A stretch of 64,000 bases of DNA from CAYWRZ01 sp964460845 (GTDB taxonomy: Bacteria > Bacteroidota > Bacteroidia > Flavobacteriales_D > UBA2798). The stretch is from positions 23,810 to 87,809 of the forward strand of contig CAYWRZ010000012.1 of the NCBI GenBank assembly GCA_964460845.1, given 5' to 3'. Position numbers and translations under genes: made by a program. This document shows positions 36,050-44,706 of the stretch, piece after piece. Below the pieces are notes generated by a model that was not told the origin of the DNA, did no database searches, and saw only the letters and a list, made by a program, of their open reading frames with translations. The first letter of the stretch is position 1. Each line of letters begins with the position of its first letter.

Positions 36050-36790
36050 TTAAAGTGAGTTGAGCGCTTCGAGCACACTATGGCGTTTGCGGGTCGATAC
36101 GGGTACCTGCGAGCGATCGTTCATGACGAGGTATCCTCCGTCGGCTTTTACAAATTCGCGAATGTAGCCCGAGTTGACCAGGTGCGACTGGTGTACGCGC
36201 AGAAACTGGTGTTCTTTGAGCAGCTCTTCGTATTCTTTGAGTGTTTTGGTGACCAGCAATGCCGTGCCGTTCGAAAAGAAAAAACGGGTGTAATTCACAT
36301 CGGCTTCGCAACGCACAATGTCGTTGATATTGACCACATGAATTTTATCGAGCGTATGGAGGGTAATGCGGCGCTGGGGTTTCGGCTGACGAATATGTTC
36401 CAGCAGCACACCAAGCGATTCTTTGGGCGTATGCCCCCTGCCCGAAACTTTTTCGACGGCCGCTTTCAGCTCTTCGGGATCGATAGGTTTGAGTAGGTAG
36501 TCGATCGCCGAATAGCGGAAGGCTTTCACTGCGTAGGCATCGGAAGCGGTAGTGAAAATGAGGTTGAATTTTATTTCACCTAAAATTTCTAAAATATCAA
36601 AACCGGAGCCGTCGCCCAATTGGATATCGAGAAACACGAGCGAAGGCTGCACCTGCCTGATCAATTTTGCGCCGTTGACCACGCTGTCGGCTTCGCCCAA
36701 AATTTCTACCTGCGGACAAACCGCAGCCAAATCGGCCCTGAGGTTTTCGCGCGATTCGGGACTGTCATCGACCAATACGGCTTGTAGCAT
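36050..36790 (-). CDS. LytTR-family response regulator
   Basis: A 246-residue two-component regulator. The receiver domain (about 1-120) has D8/D9, phosphoacceptor D55 (LVFLDIQLGDGSG) and K102 (IDYLLKPIDPEE). The LytTR DNA-binding domain (about 140-246) has HVVNINDIVRCEADVNYTRF, RVHQSHLVNSGYIREFVKAD and a final VPVSTRKRHSVLEAL. The cognate LytS-type kinase, usual beside such genes, is not adjacent. It lies 27 bp upstream of rarA and could be cotranscribed with it. Confidence 0.92.
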   Translation of the reverse strand: MLQAVLVDDSPESRENLRADLAAVCPQVEILGEADSVVNGAKLIRQVQPSLVFLDIQLGDGSGFDILEILGEIKFNLIFTTASDAYAVKAFRYSAIDYLLKPIDPEELKAAVEKVSGRGHTPKESLGVLLEHIRQPKPQRRITLHTLDKIHVVNINDIVRCEADVNYTRFFFSNGTALLVTKTLKEYEELLKEHQFLRVHQSHLVNSGYIREFVKADGGYLVMNDRSQVPVSTRKRHSVLEALNSL

Positions 36791-36809
36791 AAGGCAATGG
36801 GATAAGGCA

Positions 36810-36817
36810 CAAAAATA
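36810..36817 (-). promoter_or_regulatory. Promoter -7 box of the LytTR regulator (TATTTTTG)
   Basis: A perfect TAnnTTTG on the minus strand, 19 bp before the ATG at 36790. The -33 element is not clear. Confidence 0.45.
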
Positions 36818-36833
36818 AGCAATAATATTCCTT

Positions 36834-36865
36834 AAAAGAAGAAGGTCTGCCGCAGCAGACCTTCT
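36834..36865 (-). terminator. Terminator of glnN
   Basis: A perfect 11-bp stem AGAAGGTCTGC/GCAGACCTTCT with a 4-nt loop is followed on the minus strand by TTCTTTTAAGG. A run of A on the other side could make it bidirectional. Confidence 0.85.
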
Positions 36866-36883
36866 GTACTAAAAAAGAATAGC

Positions 36884-39076
36884 TTATTTGGTGAACAGCA
36901 GCTCACGCAGCTTGGGCATAGACCAATGCTCGTCGTCCACTTTGATCTCCAGCTTGTCGGCATGGTAGCGGATTGAATCGAAATAAGGTTTTACCTTGTC
37001 GCAGTAGGCCACTGCGCGTTCGCGTGAGTCGGTAAGGTTGTTGGCCTTTTTCCTTTCCTCGATCATTTCTTTGATCTCTACGATAATGGTATTGATATGC
37101 GTGGTAATCTCGTTTACGAGCTTCTGTAGTCCTTCGGTTTGTTTTTTTCCGGCTGTGCCGAAAAGCTGCTGTTGCCTTTCGAGGTTTTCGAGCAGCAGGT
37201 TTTGGTACTTGATGGCCGAAGGTACGATACGGGTCATGGCGATATCGCCTACCAAACGTGATTCAATCTGGATTTTGAGCACATAGCGATCCAGCTCTAT
37301 CTCGTGGCGGGCTTCCAGTTCGCGTTGGGTAAGCACACCGGTTTCTTCAAAGAGCTTGATGGTTTTTTTGTGCAGCAGCACATCGAGCGAACGGGGGGTG
37401 TCGCGAATATTCGACAAACCGCGTTTGGCAGCCTCTTTTACCCATTCTTCACCATAGCCGTTGCCTTCAAAACGGATCTTTTTCGACTCGATAATGTATT
37501 TCCGAAGGGTTTGCAGAATCACTTCATCTTTATCTCCGCCTTTGGCAAGCTGTGCATCCACTTCTTTTTTGAATTGGATAAGCTGCGAAGCGACAATCGT
37601 ATTGAGTACCATCATCGGACTCCCGCAGTTGGCCGAGGAACCTACCGCACGGAACTCGAATTTATTACCTGTAAAGGCAAAGGGAGAAGTGCGGTTGCGA
37701 TCGGTGTTGTCGAGCAAAATTTGCGGAATACGGCCGATGTTCAGTTTAAGCTCCGTTTTGTCTTCGGGGCTCATTTTCCCGCTTTTTACATTTTTTTCCA
37801 ACTCGTTGAGCACCTTCGTCAACTGACGACCGATGAACGCGGAAATGATCGCAGGAGGCGCTTCATGTGCTCCCAAACGGTGGTCGTTAGAAGCCGAAGC
37901 AATGCTGGCGCGGAGAATATCGGCATGGGCTTCAATGGCTTTCAGGGTGTTCACAAAGAAAGTGAGGAACATCATATTGGCCTTGGGCGTTTTGCCGGGA
38001 GCGAGCAGATTTTTCCCGGTGTTTGTGGCCAGCGACCAGTTGTTGTGCTTGCCCGAACCGTTAATGCCGGCAAAAGGTTTTTCGTGGAACAGCACGCGGA
38101 AATTATGCTTGCGTGCAATTTTATCCATCAGATCCATTAGCAGCAGGTTGTGGTCGTTGGCCACGTTCACTTCTTCAAAAATGGGCGCACACTCAAACTG
38201 GTTGGGGGCTACTTCGTTGTGGCGCGTTTTTACAGGGATGCCCAGTTTCAGCGCCTCGGTTTCAAATTCACGCATATAGGCATACACCCGGTCGGGAATG
38301 GAGCCGAAGTAATGATCTTCGAGCTGCTGACCTTTGGCAGGGGCGTGGCCGAACAGTGCTCGGCCGGTCATAAGCAGGTCGGGACGGGCATTGAACAACG
38401 CCTGATCCACAAGAAAATATTCCTGCTCCCAGCCTAATGTAGAATGGACTTTAGTGATGTTTTTATCAAAATACTGGCATACGTCGGTGGCTGCTTTGTC
38501 GAGCACACTCAACACTTTCAACAGGGGTGTTTTGTAATCGAGCGCTTCGCTGGTGTATGAAATGAAAATGGTGGGAATACACAGGGTTTTACCTATCATA
38601 AATGCCGGCGAAGAGGGGTCCCAGGCCGTGTAGCCACGTGCTTCAAAGGTATTACGGATTCCGCCGCTGGGGAAGCTGGAGGCATCGGGTTCCTGCTGGA
38701 TGAGCATACTCCCGCTAAATTTTTCAATGGCACGTCCTTCTCCGCCAATTACGGGTTCAAAGAAAGAATCATGCTTTTCGGCGGTAGTGCCGGTCAGGGG
38801 TTGAAACCAGTGTGTATAATGTGTGCCTCCTTTGGAAATGGCCCAGTCTTTCATCCCGCTGGCTACCTGTTCGGCAATAGCCCGATCAATTTGTCCGCCT
38901 TCATTAATGGTTTGTTTTACTTTTTCGTACACATCGCTCGTAAGATGCTGCTGCATAGCGTGGTCGCCAAATACATTTTCTCCGAAAAAGGAAGAGATTC
39001 GGCCCAGACCGGAAGGCGTGGGCAGCGGTTGCCGGTTAAATACTTCTTCGAGTGCGGTAAAGCGGATGGTTGACAT
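36884..39076 (-). CDS. glnN: Glutamine synthetase type III
   Basis: Forms glutamine from glutamate, ammonia and ATP. At 730 residues it is the long type III enzyme common in Bacteroidota. Signatures include RFTALEEVFNRQPLPTPSGL at the N-terminus, THYTHWFQPLTGTTAEKHDS, HSTLGWEQEYFLVDQ, KTRHNEVAPNQFECAPIFEE, FAGINGSGKHNNWSLATNTG and NRTSPFAFTGNKFEFRAVGS. All the substrate-binding regions of the family look intact. It is probably monocistronic, with its own promoter box and terminator. Confidence 0.97.
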   Translation of the reverse strand: MSTIRFTALEEVFNRQPLPTPSGLGRISSFFGENVFGDHAMQQHLTSDVYEKVKQTINEGGQIDRAIAEQVASGMKDWAISKGGTHYTHWFQPLTGTTAEKHDSFFEPVIGGEGRAIEKFSGSMLIQQEPDASSFPSGGIRNTFEARGYTAWDPSSPAFMIGKTLCIPTIFISYTSEALDYKTPLLKVLSVLDKAATDVCQYFDKNITKVHSTLGWEQEYFLVDQALFNARPDLLMTGRALFGHAPAKGQQLEDHYFGSIPDRVYAYMREFETEALKLGIPVKTRHNEVAPNQFECAPIFEEVNVANDHNLLLMDLMDKIARKHNFRVLFHEKPFAGINGSGKHNNWSLATNTGKNLLAPGKTPKANMMFLTFFVNTLKAIEAHADILRASIASASNDHRLGAHEAPPAIISAFIGRQLTKVLNELEKNVKSGKMSPEDKTELKLNIGRIPQILLDNTDRNRTSPFAFTGNKFEFRAVGSSANCGSPMMVLNTIVASQLIQFKKEVDAQLAKGGDKDEVILQTLRKYIIESKKIRFEGNGYGEEWVKEAAKRGLSNIRDTPRSLDVLLHKKTIKLFEETGVLTQRELEARHEIELDRYVLKIQIESRLVGDIAMTRIVPSAIKYQNLLLENLERQQQLFGTAGKKQTEGLQKLVNEITTHINTIIVEIKEMIEERKKANNLTDSRERAVAYCDKVKPYFDSIRYHADKLEIKVDDEHWSMPKLRELLFTK

Positions 39077-39093
39077 AAAAGGTTATTTTTTGG

Positions 39094-39101
39094 CAAATGT
39101 A
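39094..39101 (-). promoter_or_regulatory. Promoter -7 box of glnN (TACATTTG)
   Basis: A perfect TAnnTTTG on the minus strand, 17 bp before the glnN ATG. TTTG lies 24 bp upstream, a little far for the usual -33 spacing. Confidence 0.55.
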
Positions 39102-39407
39102 TGCGAAAAAAAGGGGGGTGTTTTTCAAAAAATGCAATTTTTTTTGAACAAGGGGTGGAAAAATGGGGGGTGATCTCCGATTTTATGCTTTTTGAAATAT
39201 AAAGCCCTACGGAAAGCATGAATTTTTACAGGAGTGCGTAGGTTGAAAAAGCGAAGAGGTTGAAAGCAGAAAGCAAGTTTGAAGCAGCGCAGATAGGGTG
39301 AGATTTTCTGTATGTAGTTTTTTCGCGCTGAAATAGAGTGAGCGTGGAGACGGGGCGTGCGGCGTGGATAGAGTGGGGAGAAGGTGAACAAAAGAAAAGC
39401 GTTGACC

Positions 39408-39548
39408 GAACCTTCATCGGAGAGGGAAAAAGACTTGGAAAGGATATTCGTTTTTCGTAGGGCATTCCCACTACTAACCCCTTCCCGGGAACAAGTTAGC
39501 GGATTTCGCTATACAGCGCAAACCTGTTTTCCCGGCCGATGAAACTTC
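39408..39548. repeat. Palindrome-ended intergenic repeat, copy A
   Basis: This 141-bp element has imperfect inverted ends: GAACCTTCATCGG at the left and CCGATGAAACTTC at the right (11 of 13 complementary, with weaker pairing for a further 10 bp or so inward). The core at 39457-39500, GTAGGGCATTCCC followed by CCCCTTCCCGG and AAGTTAG, matches the cores of copies B-D at about 59.9-60.4 kb. The core itself has CTAAC/GTTAG ends around a C-rich loop. It has the same left arm as copy C and the same inner right arm as copy B. Confidence 0.75.
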
Positions 39549-39642
39549 GAAAATAGCTGTAGTACGTGTTTAGGTAAACCGGGCTATTCGGCTAATAATA
39601 GCAATAAAGGGAGATTCGGGAGTGAAGAGAACGGATTACCCT

Positions 39643-39927
39643 TTATTTTTTAGGGGTATCGCGGAACTCGTCGGGCGCTTCGAGCTCTTTGCGCAGGTCG
39701 ATGTCGAGCTTGGTGTCGAGATCAAGGTTAAGGTTGTTCTCTTTTTTGATCTCCTCGGCCGATTCCTGAATATTACGTTGTATGTCGGAGGCGGCATCTT
39801 TCACCTGACGTATGGCACGCCCTAATCCTCGGGCAATACCGGGAATGCTTTCCGGACCGAAGAACAGCAGCACCACTACCAGGATCACGACCACTTCGCC
39901 CGGACTGATATTTAAAAAAAGCAGCAT
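39643..39927 (-). CDS. tatA: Sec-independent translocase protein TatA
   Basis: TatA forms the pore of the twin-arginine export pathway for folded proteins. The 94-residue product has one N-terminal membrane helix (EVVVILVVVLLFFGPESIPG), the hinge, an amphipathic helix (IARGLGRAIRQVKDAASDIQ) and a charged tail. It resembles TatA/TatE rather than TatB in size. tatC is not in the window. Confidence 0.9.
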   Translation of the reverse strand: MLLFLNISPGEVVVILVVVLLFFGPESIPGIARGLGRAIRQVKDAASDIQRNIQESAEEIKKENNLNLDLDTKLDIDLRKELEAPDEFRDTPKK

Positions 39928-39948
39928 AAGACCGAAACAAAAGTAACT

Positions 39949-39979
39949 AAAAAAAGCCTCTCCGGGGTGGAGAGGCTTT
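39949..39979 (-). terminator. Terminator of secDF
   Basis: An 11-bp stem AAAGCCTCTCC/GGAGAGGCTTT with a 5-nt loop is followed on the minus strand by a T run. Confidence 0.88.
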
Positions 39980-40003
39980 GAGAATTATCGTAACCGAATC
40001 ATT

Positions 40004-43000
40004 TTAGGATTTGCCTTTGGCAGGCGTGTCACCTAACAGTTTCTTTGAAAGGTCGTACACCAGCGGGCTCGATACGAACAGCGAGGAGTAAGTTCCTACT
40101 ACGATACCTACGAGCAGCGCAAAGATGAAACCTCTCATCGAATCGCCACCGAAGATGAACATCACCGACAGTACCATAATTACAGTAGCCGCCGTGTTGA
40201 GGGTACGCCCCAGTGTACTGTTAAGCGCACTGTTTACGAGGTCGCCGCTTTCGGCACGTTTATGACCGCGGATGTATTCGCGGATACGGTCAAATACGAC
40301 TACGGTATCGTTAATGGAGTAACCTACAACGGTAAGTACGGCTGCAATGAAGGCCTGGTCGATTTCCATGGCGAAGGGCAGGATGCCGTGGAAGAGCGAG
40401 AACAAACCGATTACAATCAATACGTCGTGGATGATACCTATCAGCGCCGACAGCCCAAACTGCCATTTGCGGAAACGTACCACAATGTATAAGAAGATGA
40501 TAATCATGGAGAATACTACCGCCAAAATAGAAGAGTTGAGCAGCTCGTTCGAGATGACGCCATCCACTTTACGCGAAGCTTCGAGTTCGAATTTCCCGAG
40601 GGGCTCGAGTCCTTCGCGCAACTTGGCCTCCACGATGTTATCGGCATCTTCCGACTTATCGTCGAACATGAATTTCGTGGTGATCTTTGCCCTGAACTTG
40701 TTCTCAATTTTCTTTACGATGGGAGTAAGCTCATTGCCGTCTTGCACGAACACTTTCGACAGGTTGTTCCGAATGGCATCGTAGTCGGCTTCATTTTCGA
40801 TAAAACGTATTTCGTAAGTACGTCCGCCGGTGAAATCCACACCGTAATCCAGTCCGCGGATTCCCAACGATACAATACCTATACCGGCGAGCACGATAGA
40901 AATGCCATAGAATACTTTGCGGTATCCCATGAAATTGTATTTCGCACCTACAAAAATGCCTTCGGTCGCTTTGCGGGAGAAAGTTACTTTTTGTTTACGC
41001 TCCAGCCATTCGATGATGATCACGCGGGCGATAAAGATGGCAGAGAAAAGTGAGGTGAAAATACCGATGATAAGGGTAGTGGCAAATCCGAGTACGGGAC
41101 CCGAACCGAAGGTAGCAAGCACTACTGCGGTAAGCAGGGTAGTCACGTTACTATCGAGAATGGAGGGCAACGCGCGTTTGAATCCTTCGTTTACGGCCAG
41201 CTTTACACTTTTTCCTTCGCGGAGTTCCTCACGGATACGCTCATAGATAAGTACGTTGGCATCGACCGCCATACCGATGGTCAGTACGATACCCGCAATA
41301 CCGGGAAGTGTCAGCGAGGCCTGAAGTGAGGCCAGTGAGCCTACAAGGAAAAGTACGTTGGCCAGCAGCGCGATGTTGGCAGCCAAACCTGCTTTGTTGT
41401 AGTAGAAATACATGTAAATCAGAATCACCAGCAGGGCCAGTGCGAAGGAGTTGAGTCCGGCCGAAATATTCGACTCACCCAGCTCAGCGCCCACGGCTAC
41501 TTCTTCTACGATTTGCGCTTTGGCGGGCAGTGTTCCCGATTTCAGTACGTTAGCAAGGTCTTCGGCTTCTTCCATAGAGAAGTTACCGGTAATCGACGAG
41601 CGTCCGCCGGGGATTTCCCCATTTACCATAGGTGCCGAATATACGTGCTCGTCCATCACAATGGCGATGGCGCGACCCGTATTCTTCTTGGTAAGGCGTG
41701 CCCATTTGTCGGCGCCTTCGTTGTTCATGCGCATGGATACTTCCACTACGCTGGTTTGCGGGTTAAAGTCGGCTTTTGCTTCCACCACCACGCTTCCGGT
41801 AAGCGGAGCTTCGCCGTTGCGCTGGTTGGACTGGATAGCGTAAAGTCCGAAAAGGTTGGTTTGCTTGTTATTTACTTTTTCCGCTTTTGCACCCCAAAGA
41901 AGCTTCAGTTCTTTCGGCCATACGCTCGCAATGGCAGGGTGATGGATAAGTTGGCTCAGTTTGGCCGTGTCGCCTACGGGACAGAAACCGATGCAGGAGG
42001 AACCGGGATTTCTCCAGGCATAGCTGCCGTTTTCAGTCTGATACAGATCCAGTTGCAGGTAACGGAAAAGCGGGAAACGTTTTTGCTGATCTTCTGTGCT
42101 TTGGGCTGCCTGATTTTGAGCCTGTGTCAGCGAGTCGCTTTTTGCTAAAGCCAGCAGGCTGTCGCGTTCTTGAGGAGTGGTATTGACGGTGTCAATTTCG
42201 AGGGCTTTGATTTCTTTCTTGTCGGCCAGCTCGGGGTAGAGCGCAAGGCTCAGTACTTCGTTAGCCGTTATGAAAGCAGAATAGATCTCGTCATTTTTGT
42301 AAGTTTCCCAAAACTCAAGGTTGGCCGTACTTTGAAGCAGGTTGCGTACACGCAGCTTGTCTTTTACACCGGGCAGCTCGATCATGATACGTCCCGAACC
42401 GGCCTGACGCTGAATGGTAGCATTGCTTACTCCAAACTTGTTGATACGATTATCCATCGTTTTTTCGATGTTGGCCATCGCTTCTTCCTTCTCTTTTTTG
42501 AGTTGGGCGATAACCTCATCGTTCGACATTTTTGAAGGGAACTTATCCTTGTTGGCCAACGAGAAAATAGCGGCCAGCTTGCCATCGGGGCTCAGTGAGC
42601 GGTATTCGGCATATAATACGTTGATAAAATCTTCGCCGGGGTTAGTGACGATTTTTTTCTGTGCCGATTCAAAAGCTTTACGGAAAGCAGGGTTTCTGCT
42701 TTTACCTGAAAGGTTGTACACGAGGTCGGGAATAGACACTTCGAGGGTAACGGCCATACCGCCCTTGAGGTCAAGTCCCATGCTGAGCTCACGCTTTTTA
42801 CAATCCTGATAGCTGGTTCCCAGCAGCGGATAAGCAGGCTCATGCGCCACGCTGCGCAGGTAGGATTCTTCCAGAGACTGGCGCAGGTTTTCTTTCTCTG
42901 CATCGTCACGCAGGTTGAATGTATCCGTGCCTATTACCGTGAATTCGGCTCCGGTTTGCATGATCGAGTCAAACTGGTAATTGGCCGTCCGCTCTGCAGT

Positions 43001-43099
43001 CTTCTCCACACGGTAAGTCACCCACGAGTAAGAAATCTGGAACAGGCACGCCAGTGTGAGAAGGATCGTGAATGTCCAGATGGCACTTTTGTTTTGCAT
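40004..43099 (-). CDS. secDF: Fused protein translocase subunit SecDF
   Basis: SecDF uses the proton gradient to pull exported proteins through SecYEG. The 1,031-residue protein joins SecD and SecF, with twelve predicted spans. SecD motifs are GLDLKGGMAVTLEVS near residue 110, the large periplasmic P1 domain to about 540, and GMAVDANVLIYERIREEL. The SecF half begins near 730 with DYGVDFTGGRTYEIRF and has YSINDTVVVFDRIREYI. The P1 region is longer than in E. coli SecD and contains the segment PLFRYLQLDLYQTENGSYAW. The downstream end is marked by a terminator. The gene encoding a SecD-domain lipoprotein lies immediately upstream on the same strand. Confidence 0.97.
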   Translation of the reverse strand: MQNKSAIWTFTILLTLACLFQISYSWVTYRVEKTAERTANYQFDSIMQTGAEFTVIGTDTFNLRDDAEKENLRQSLEESYLRSVAHEPAYPLLGTSYQDCKKRELSMGLDLKGGMAVTLEVSIPDLVYNLSGKSRNPAFRKAFESAQKKIVTNPGEDFINVLYAEYRSLSPDGKLAAIFSLANKDKFPSKMSNDEVIAQLKKEKEEAMANIEKTMDNRINKFGVSNATIQRQAGSGRIMIELPGVKDKLRVRNLLQSTANLEFWETYKNDEIYSAFITANEVLSLALYPELADKKEIKALEIDTVNTTPQERDSLLALAKSDSLTQAQNQAAQSTEDQQKRFPLFRYLQLDLYQTENGSYAWRNPGSSCIGFCPVGDTAKLSQLIHHPAIASVWPKELKLLWGAKAEKVNNKQTNLFGLYAIQSNQRNGEAPLTGSVVVEAKADFNPQTSVVEVSMRMNNEGADKWARLTKKNTGRAIAIVMDEHVYSAPMVNGEIPGGRSSITGNFSMEEAEDLANVLKSGTLPAKAQIVEEVAVGAELGESNISAGLNSFALALLVILIYMYFYYNKAGLAANIALLANVLFLVGSLASLQASLTLPGIAGIVLTIGMAVDANVLIYERIREELREGKSVKLAVNEGFKRALPSILDSNVTTLLTAVVLATFGSGPVLGFATTLIIGIFTSLFSAIFIARVIIIEWLERKQKVTFSRKATEGIFVGAKYNFMGYRKVFYGISIVLAGIGIVSLGIRGLDYGVDFTGGRTYEIRFIENEADYDAIRNNLSKVFVQDGNELTPIVKKIENKFRAKITTKFMFDDKSEDADNIVEAKLREGLEPLGKFELEASRKVDGVISNELLNSSILAVVFSMIIIFLYIVVRFRKWQFGLSALIGIIHDVLIVIGLFSLFHGILPFAMEIDQAFIAAVLTVVGYSINDTVVVFDRIREYIRGHKRAESGDLVNSALNSTLGRTLNTAATVIMVLSVMFIFGGDSMRGFIFALLVGIVVGTYSSLFVSSPLVYDLSKKLLGDTPAKGKS

Positions 43100-43133
43100 T
43101 GATACAGTCTTTGGTTAGTCTAAAATTGGGCTG

Positions 43134-43164
43134 CAAATATAGAATTTGATAATTTATTTACCAA
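43134..43164 (-). promoter_or_regulatory. secDF promoter (TTG-N20-TATATTTG)
   Basis: On the minus strand TTG at 43164-43162 and a perfect -7 box TATATTTG at 43141-43134 are separated by 20 bp, 34 bp before the secDF start. It gives secDF its own promoter, separate from the upstream lipoprotein gene. Confidence 0.75.
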
Positions 43165-43268
43165 TTTATTACCATCAATGGAATAAACAGTTTCGGTATG
43201 GAATTTTTAAAATATACCTTCCATTTCTACGGAAATGGCGGTTTATCCTCAAAAATCCCGATTATCAG

Positions 43269-44528
43269 TTAGTTAGATTCTTTTCCCTGTGAGGAAGGCG
43301 CCACATAAGTTTCGTTCAATAGGGCAACTCTTACGGGTAGCGCCCCGATTTCCAGCATCATCGCCAAATCGGTAGCCTCATCGCGGCTAAAATTACCGCT
43401 GATAACCAATTCTCCTTCGGTGATGGCTTCTAGCACTTTTGGTGCGATATGTACTTGGTTATCAATTATGACAGCGAGGTGCTGTCCCTTGTTTTTCCGA
43501 GTCAGCGCTGTCCACTGCTCTGCACCCTCACTATTCAGGGTCAGGTAAATTTCGTAATTCCCGTTAGGACTCTGACGGGCTACGCTTTGGAAAATATGGC
43601 TCCCGTTTACCGGGGCTTCGCTGCGTATCGTATTTACCTTCACCGCATATAATGACATAACGTCATCTTCAGACTTTGCGCTCCAACACCATTGCAGCTC
43701 GTTTGGCCATATATCCGAAAGGGAAGGATTATACAGAAACCTGTTTACGGCGGCGGTATCGGCTATACGGCAAGAGGCGACATGGGCTTGCTGCTCCCAA
43801 TCCAATTCGCCACGTGCATTTTGCTTCAAAGGAAGGAACAGCTCGAACAGAGAGGGTTCATCTTCGTTTGTTGCGGCAGTGTCGGAAAGAGAAAGCTCCT
43901 GGTAACGCGCATTGGCTGCTATCAGCAGGGGAAATGCTTCCTGCATGGTATAAAGCTCCTGAAACTCAATCCAGGTACGGGAGGTGATCAATTTACGTAA
44001 TCCTTGCAGGTCTTCTGCACGGAGGCCGGGAAGGACCACTTCCATGCTGTGCCAGTTTGGTCCGGGCTTGAATTCCACGTCTCTAACGCCTGCTTTCGCC
44101 AAACGGGTACGGAGAATTTCACGAACCCTGTCAAGAAGTTGACGCTGTTCTTTTTTCAATTCCTCCAGCACTTCCTGATCCGTTAAGCCGAGTCGAAAAC
44201 GCTCCTTATCGCCCGGGTGAAACACTACCGACAGGCGGGTATGGGCTTCCGAATCCTGGTAAGCGCGGTAAAATGCATCGATAAAGTGAAGGCTGGTATC
44301 TTGTGCCGTCAGTGTATATGCTTTTCTCACCGCTTCGCTTACTGTCGTTTTTTCAAGCGCCCCTGTGAGGTGTGTAAGCTGGTCGCCGACCGCCACCTCG
44401 ACTGTGAGGATTACTCCGCCTTCGGTGTGGATGTCTTTTTTTTGGGTGTTTTTATTTTCGCTGCATCCGGATACTAACAAGCACAGCAATGCTCCGGTAT
44501 GGAGAAGGGAAAAAACGCGGAAAGCCAT
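43269..44528 (-). CDS. Lipoprotein homologous to the SecD periplasmic domain, without membrane spans
   Basis: A 419-residue predicted lipoprotein: signal peptide with lipobox VSGC and lipidated C22. The body aligns along its length with the first periplasmic domain of the neighbouring SecDF: GGVILTVEVAV with GGMAVTLEVSI; LKKEQRQLLDRVREILRTRL with LKKEKEEAMANIEKTMDNRI; MEVVLPGL with IMIELPGV; SLSDIWPNELQWCWSAKSED with AIASVWPKELKLLWGAKAEK; EAPVNGS with EAPLTGS; LVISGNFSRDEATDLAMMLE with SSITGNFSMEEAEDLANVLK. It ends where SecD's membrane domain would start. A start 48 bp upstream is possible, but a -7 box lies inside that extension. Function unknown; it probably arose by duplication and may bind exported proteins or SecDF on the far side of the membrane. 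It is not a fragment: the frame is intact. Confidence 0.85.
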   Translation of the reverse strand: MAFRVFSLLHTGALLCLLVSGCSENKNTQKKDIHTEGGVILTVEVAVGDQLTHLTGALEKTTVSEAVRKAYTLTAQDTSLHFIDAFYRAYQDSEAHTRLSVVFHPGDKERFRLGLTDQEVLEELKKEQRQLLDRVREILRTRLAKAGVRDVEFKPGPNWHSMEVVLPGLRAEDLQGLRKLITSRTWIEFQELYTMQEAFPLLIAANARYQELSLSDTAATNEDEPSLFELFLPLKQNARGELDWEQQAHVASCRIADTAAVNRFLYNPSLSDIWPNELQWCWSAKSEDDVMSLYAVKVNTIRSEAPVNGSHIFQSVARQSPNGNYEIYLTLNSEGAEQWTALTRKNKGQHLAVIIDNQVHIAPKVLEAITEGELVISGNFSRDEATDLAMMLEIGALPVRVALLNETYVAPSSQGKESN

Positions 44529-44558
44529 CAGAAGGTGAAGTTTTAGGGTTTGGACACT

Positions 44559-44566
44559 CAAAAGTA
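44559..44566 (-). promoter_or_regulatory. Promoter -7 box of the SecD-like lipoprotein gene (TACTTTTG)
   Basis: A perfect TAnnTTTG on the minus strand, 30 bp before the ATG at 44528. It supports the shorter start of the gene. The -33 element is weak. Confidence 0.45.
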
Positions 44567-44645
44567 CATTTTTCATCTAAACTTTGGTTTAGGCTAAGGC
44601 ATGAACGGGCCGGGAAAAGGCAGGAGAAAAACGCCTATATTTATA

Positions 44646-44653
44646 TAAATTTG
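44646..44653 (+). promoter_or_regulatory. Promoter -7 box (TAAATTTG)
   Basis: A perfect TAnnTTTG, 53 bp before the ATG of the FG-GAP protein. The -33 element is not clear. Confidence 0.4.
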
Positions 44654-44706
44654 TCAATAAGCCGTTTTCCCATAAGGGTTCGCCCTCCTTTCTCAATTGC
44701 TTTTCT

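Larger units (their letters stand above)
39077..39642. other. Intergenic region with one palindromic repeat element
   Basis: Between glnN and tatA, 566 bp without a credible gene. It holds the glnN promoter at its left end and repeat copy A at 39408-39548. The rest is low-complexity purine-rich DNA in which I see nothing else. Confidence 0.6.

Noticed and set aside
37304..38140. A 278-codon plus-strand frame opposite glnN
   Set aside because: glnN is unambiguous on the other strand over its full length; the opposite frame has no domain.
43221..43238. Hairpin CCATTTC/GAAATGG as a terminator of the SecD-like gene
   Set aside because: The 7-bp stem is A/T-rich and no clean T run follows on the minus strand, so termination before secDF is not supported.
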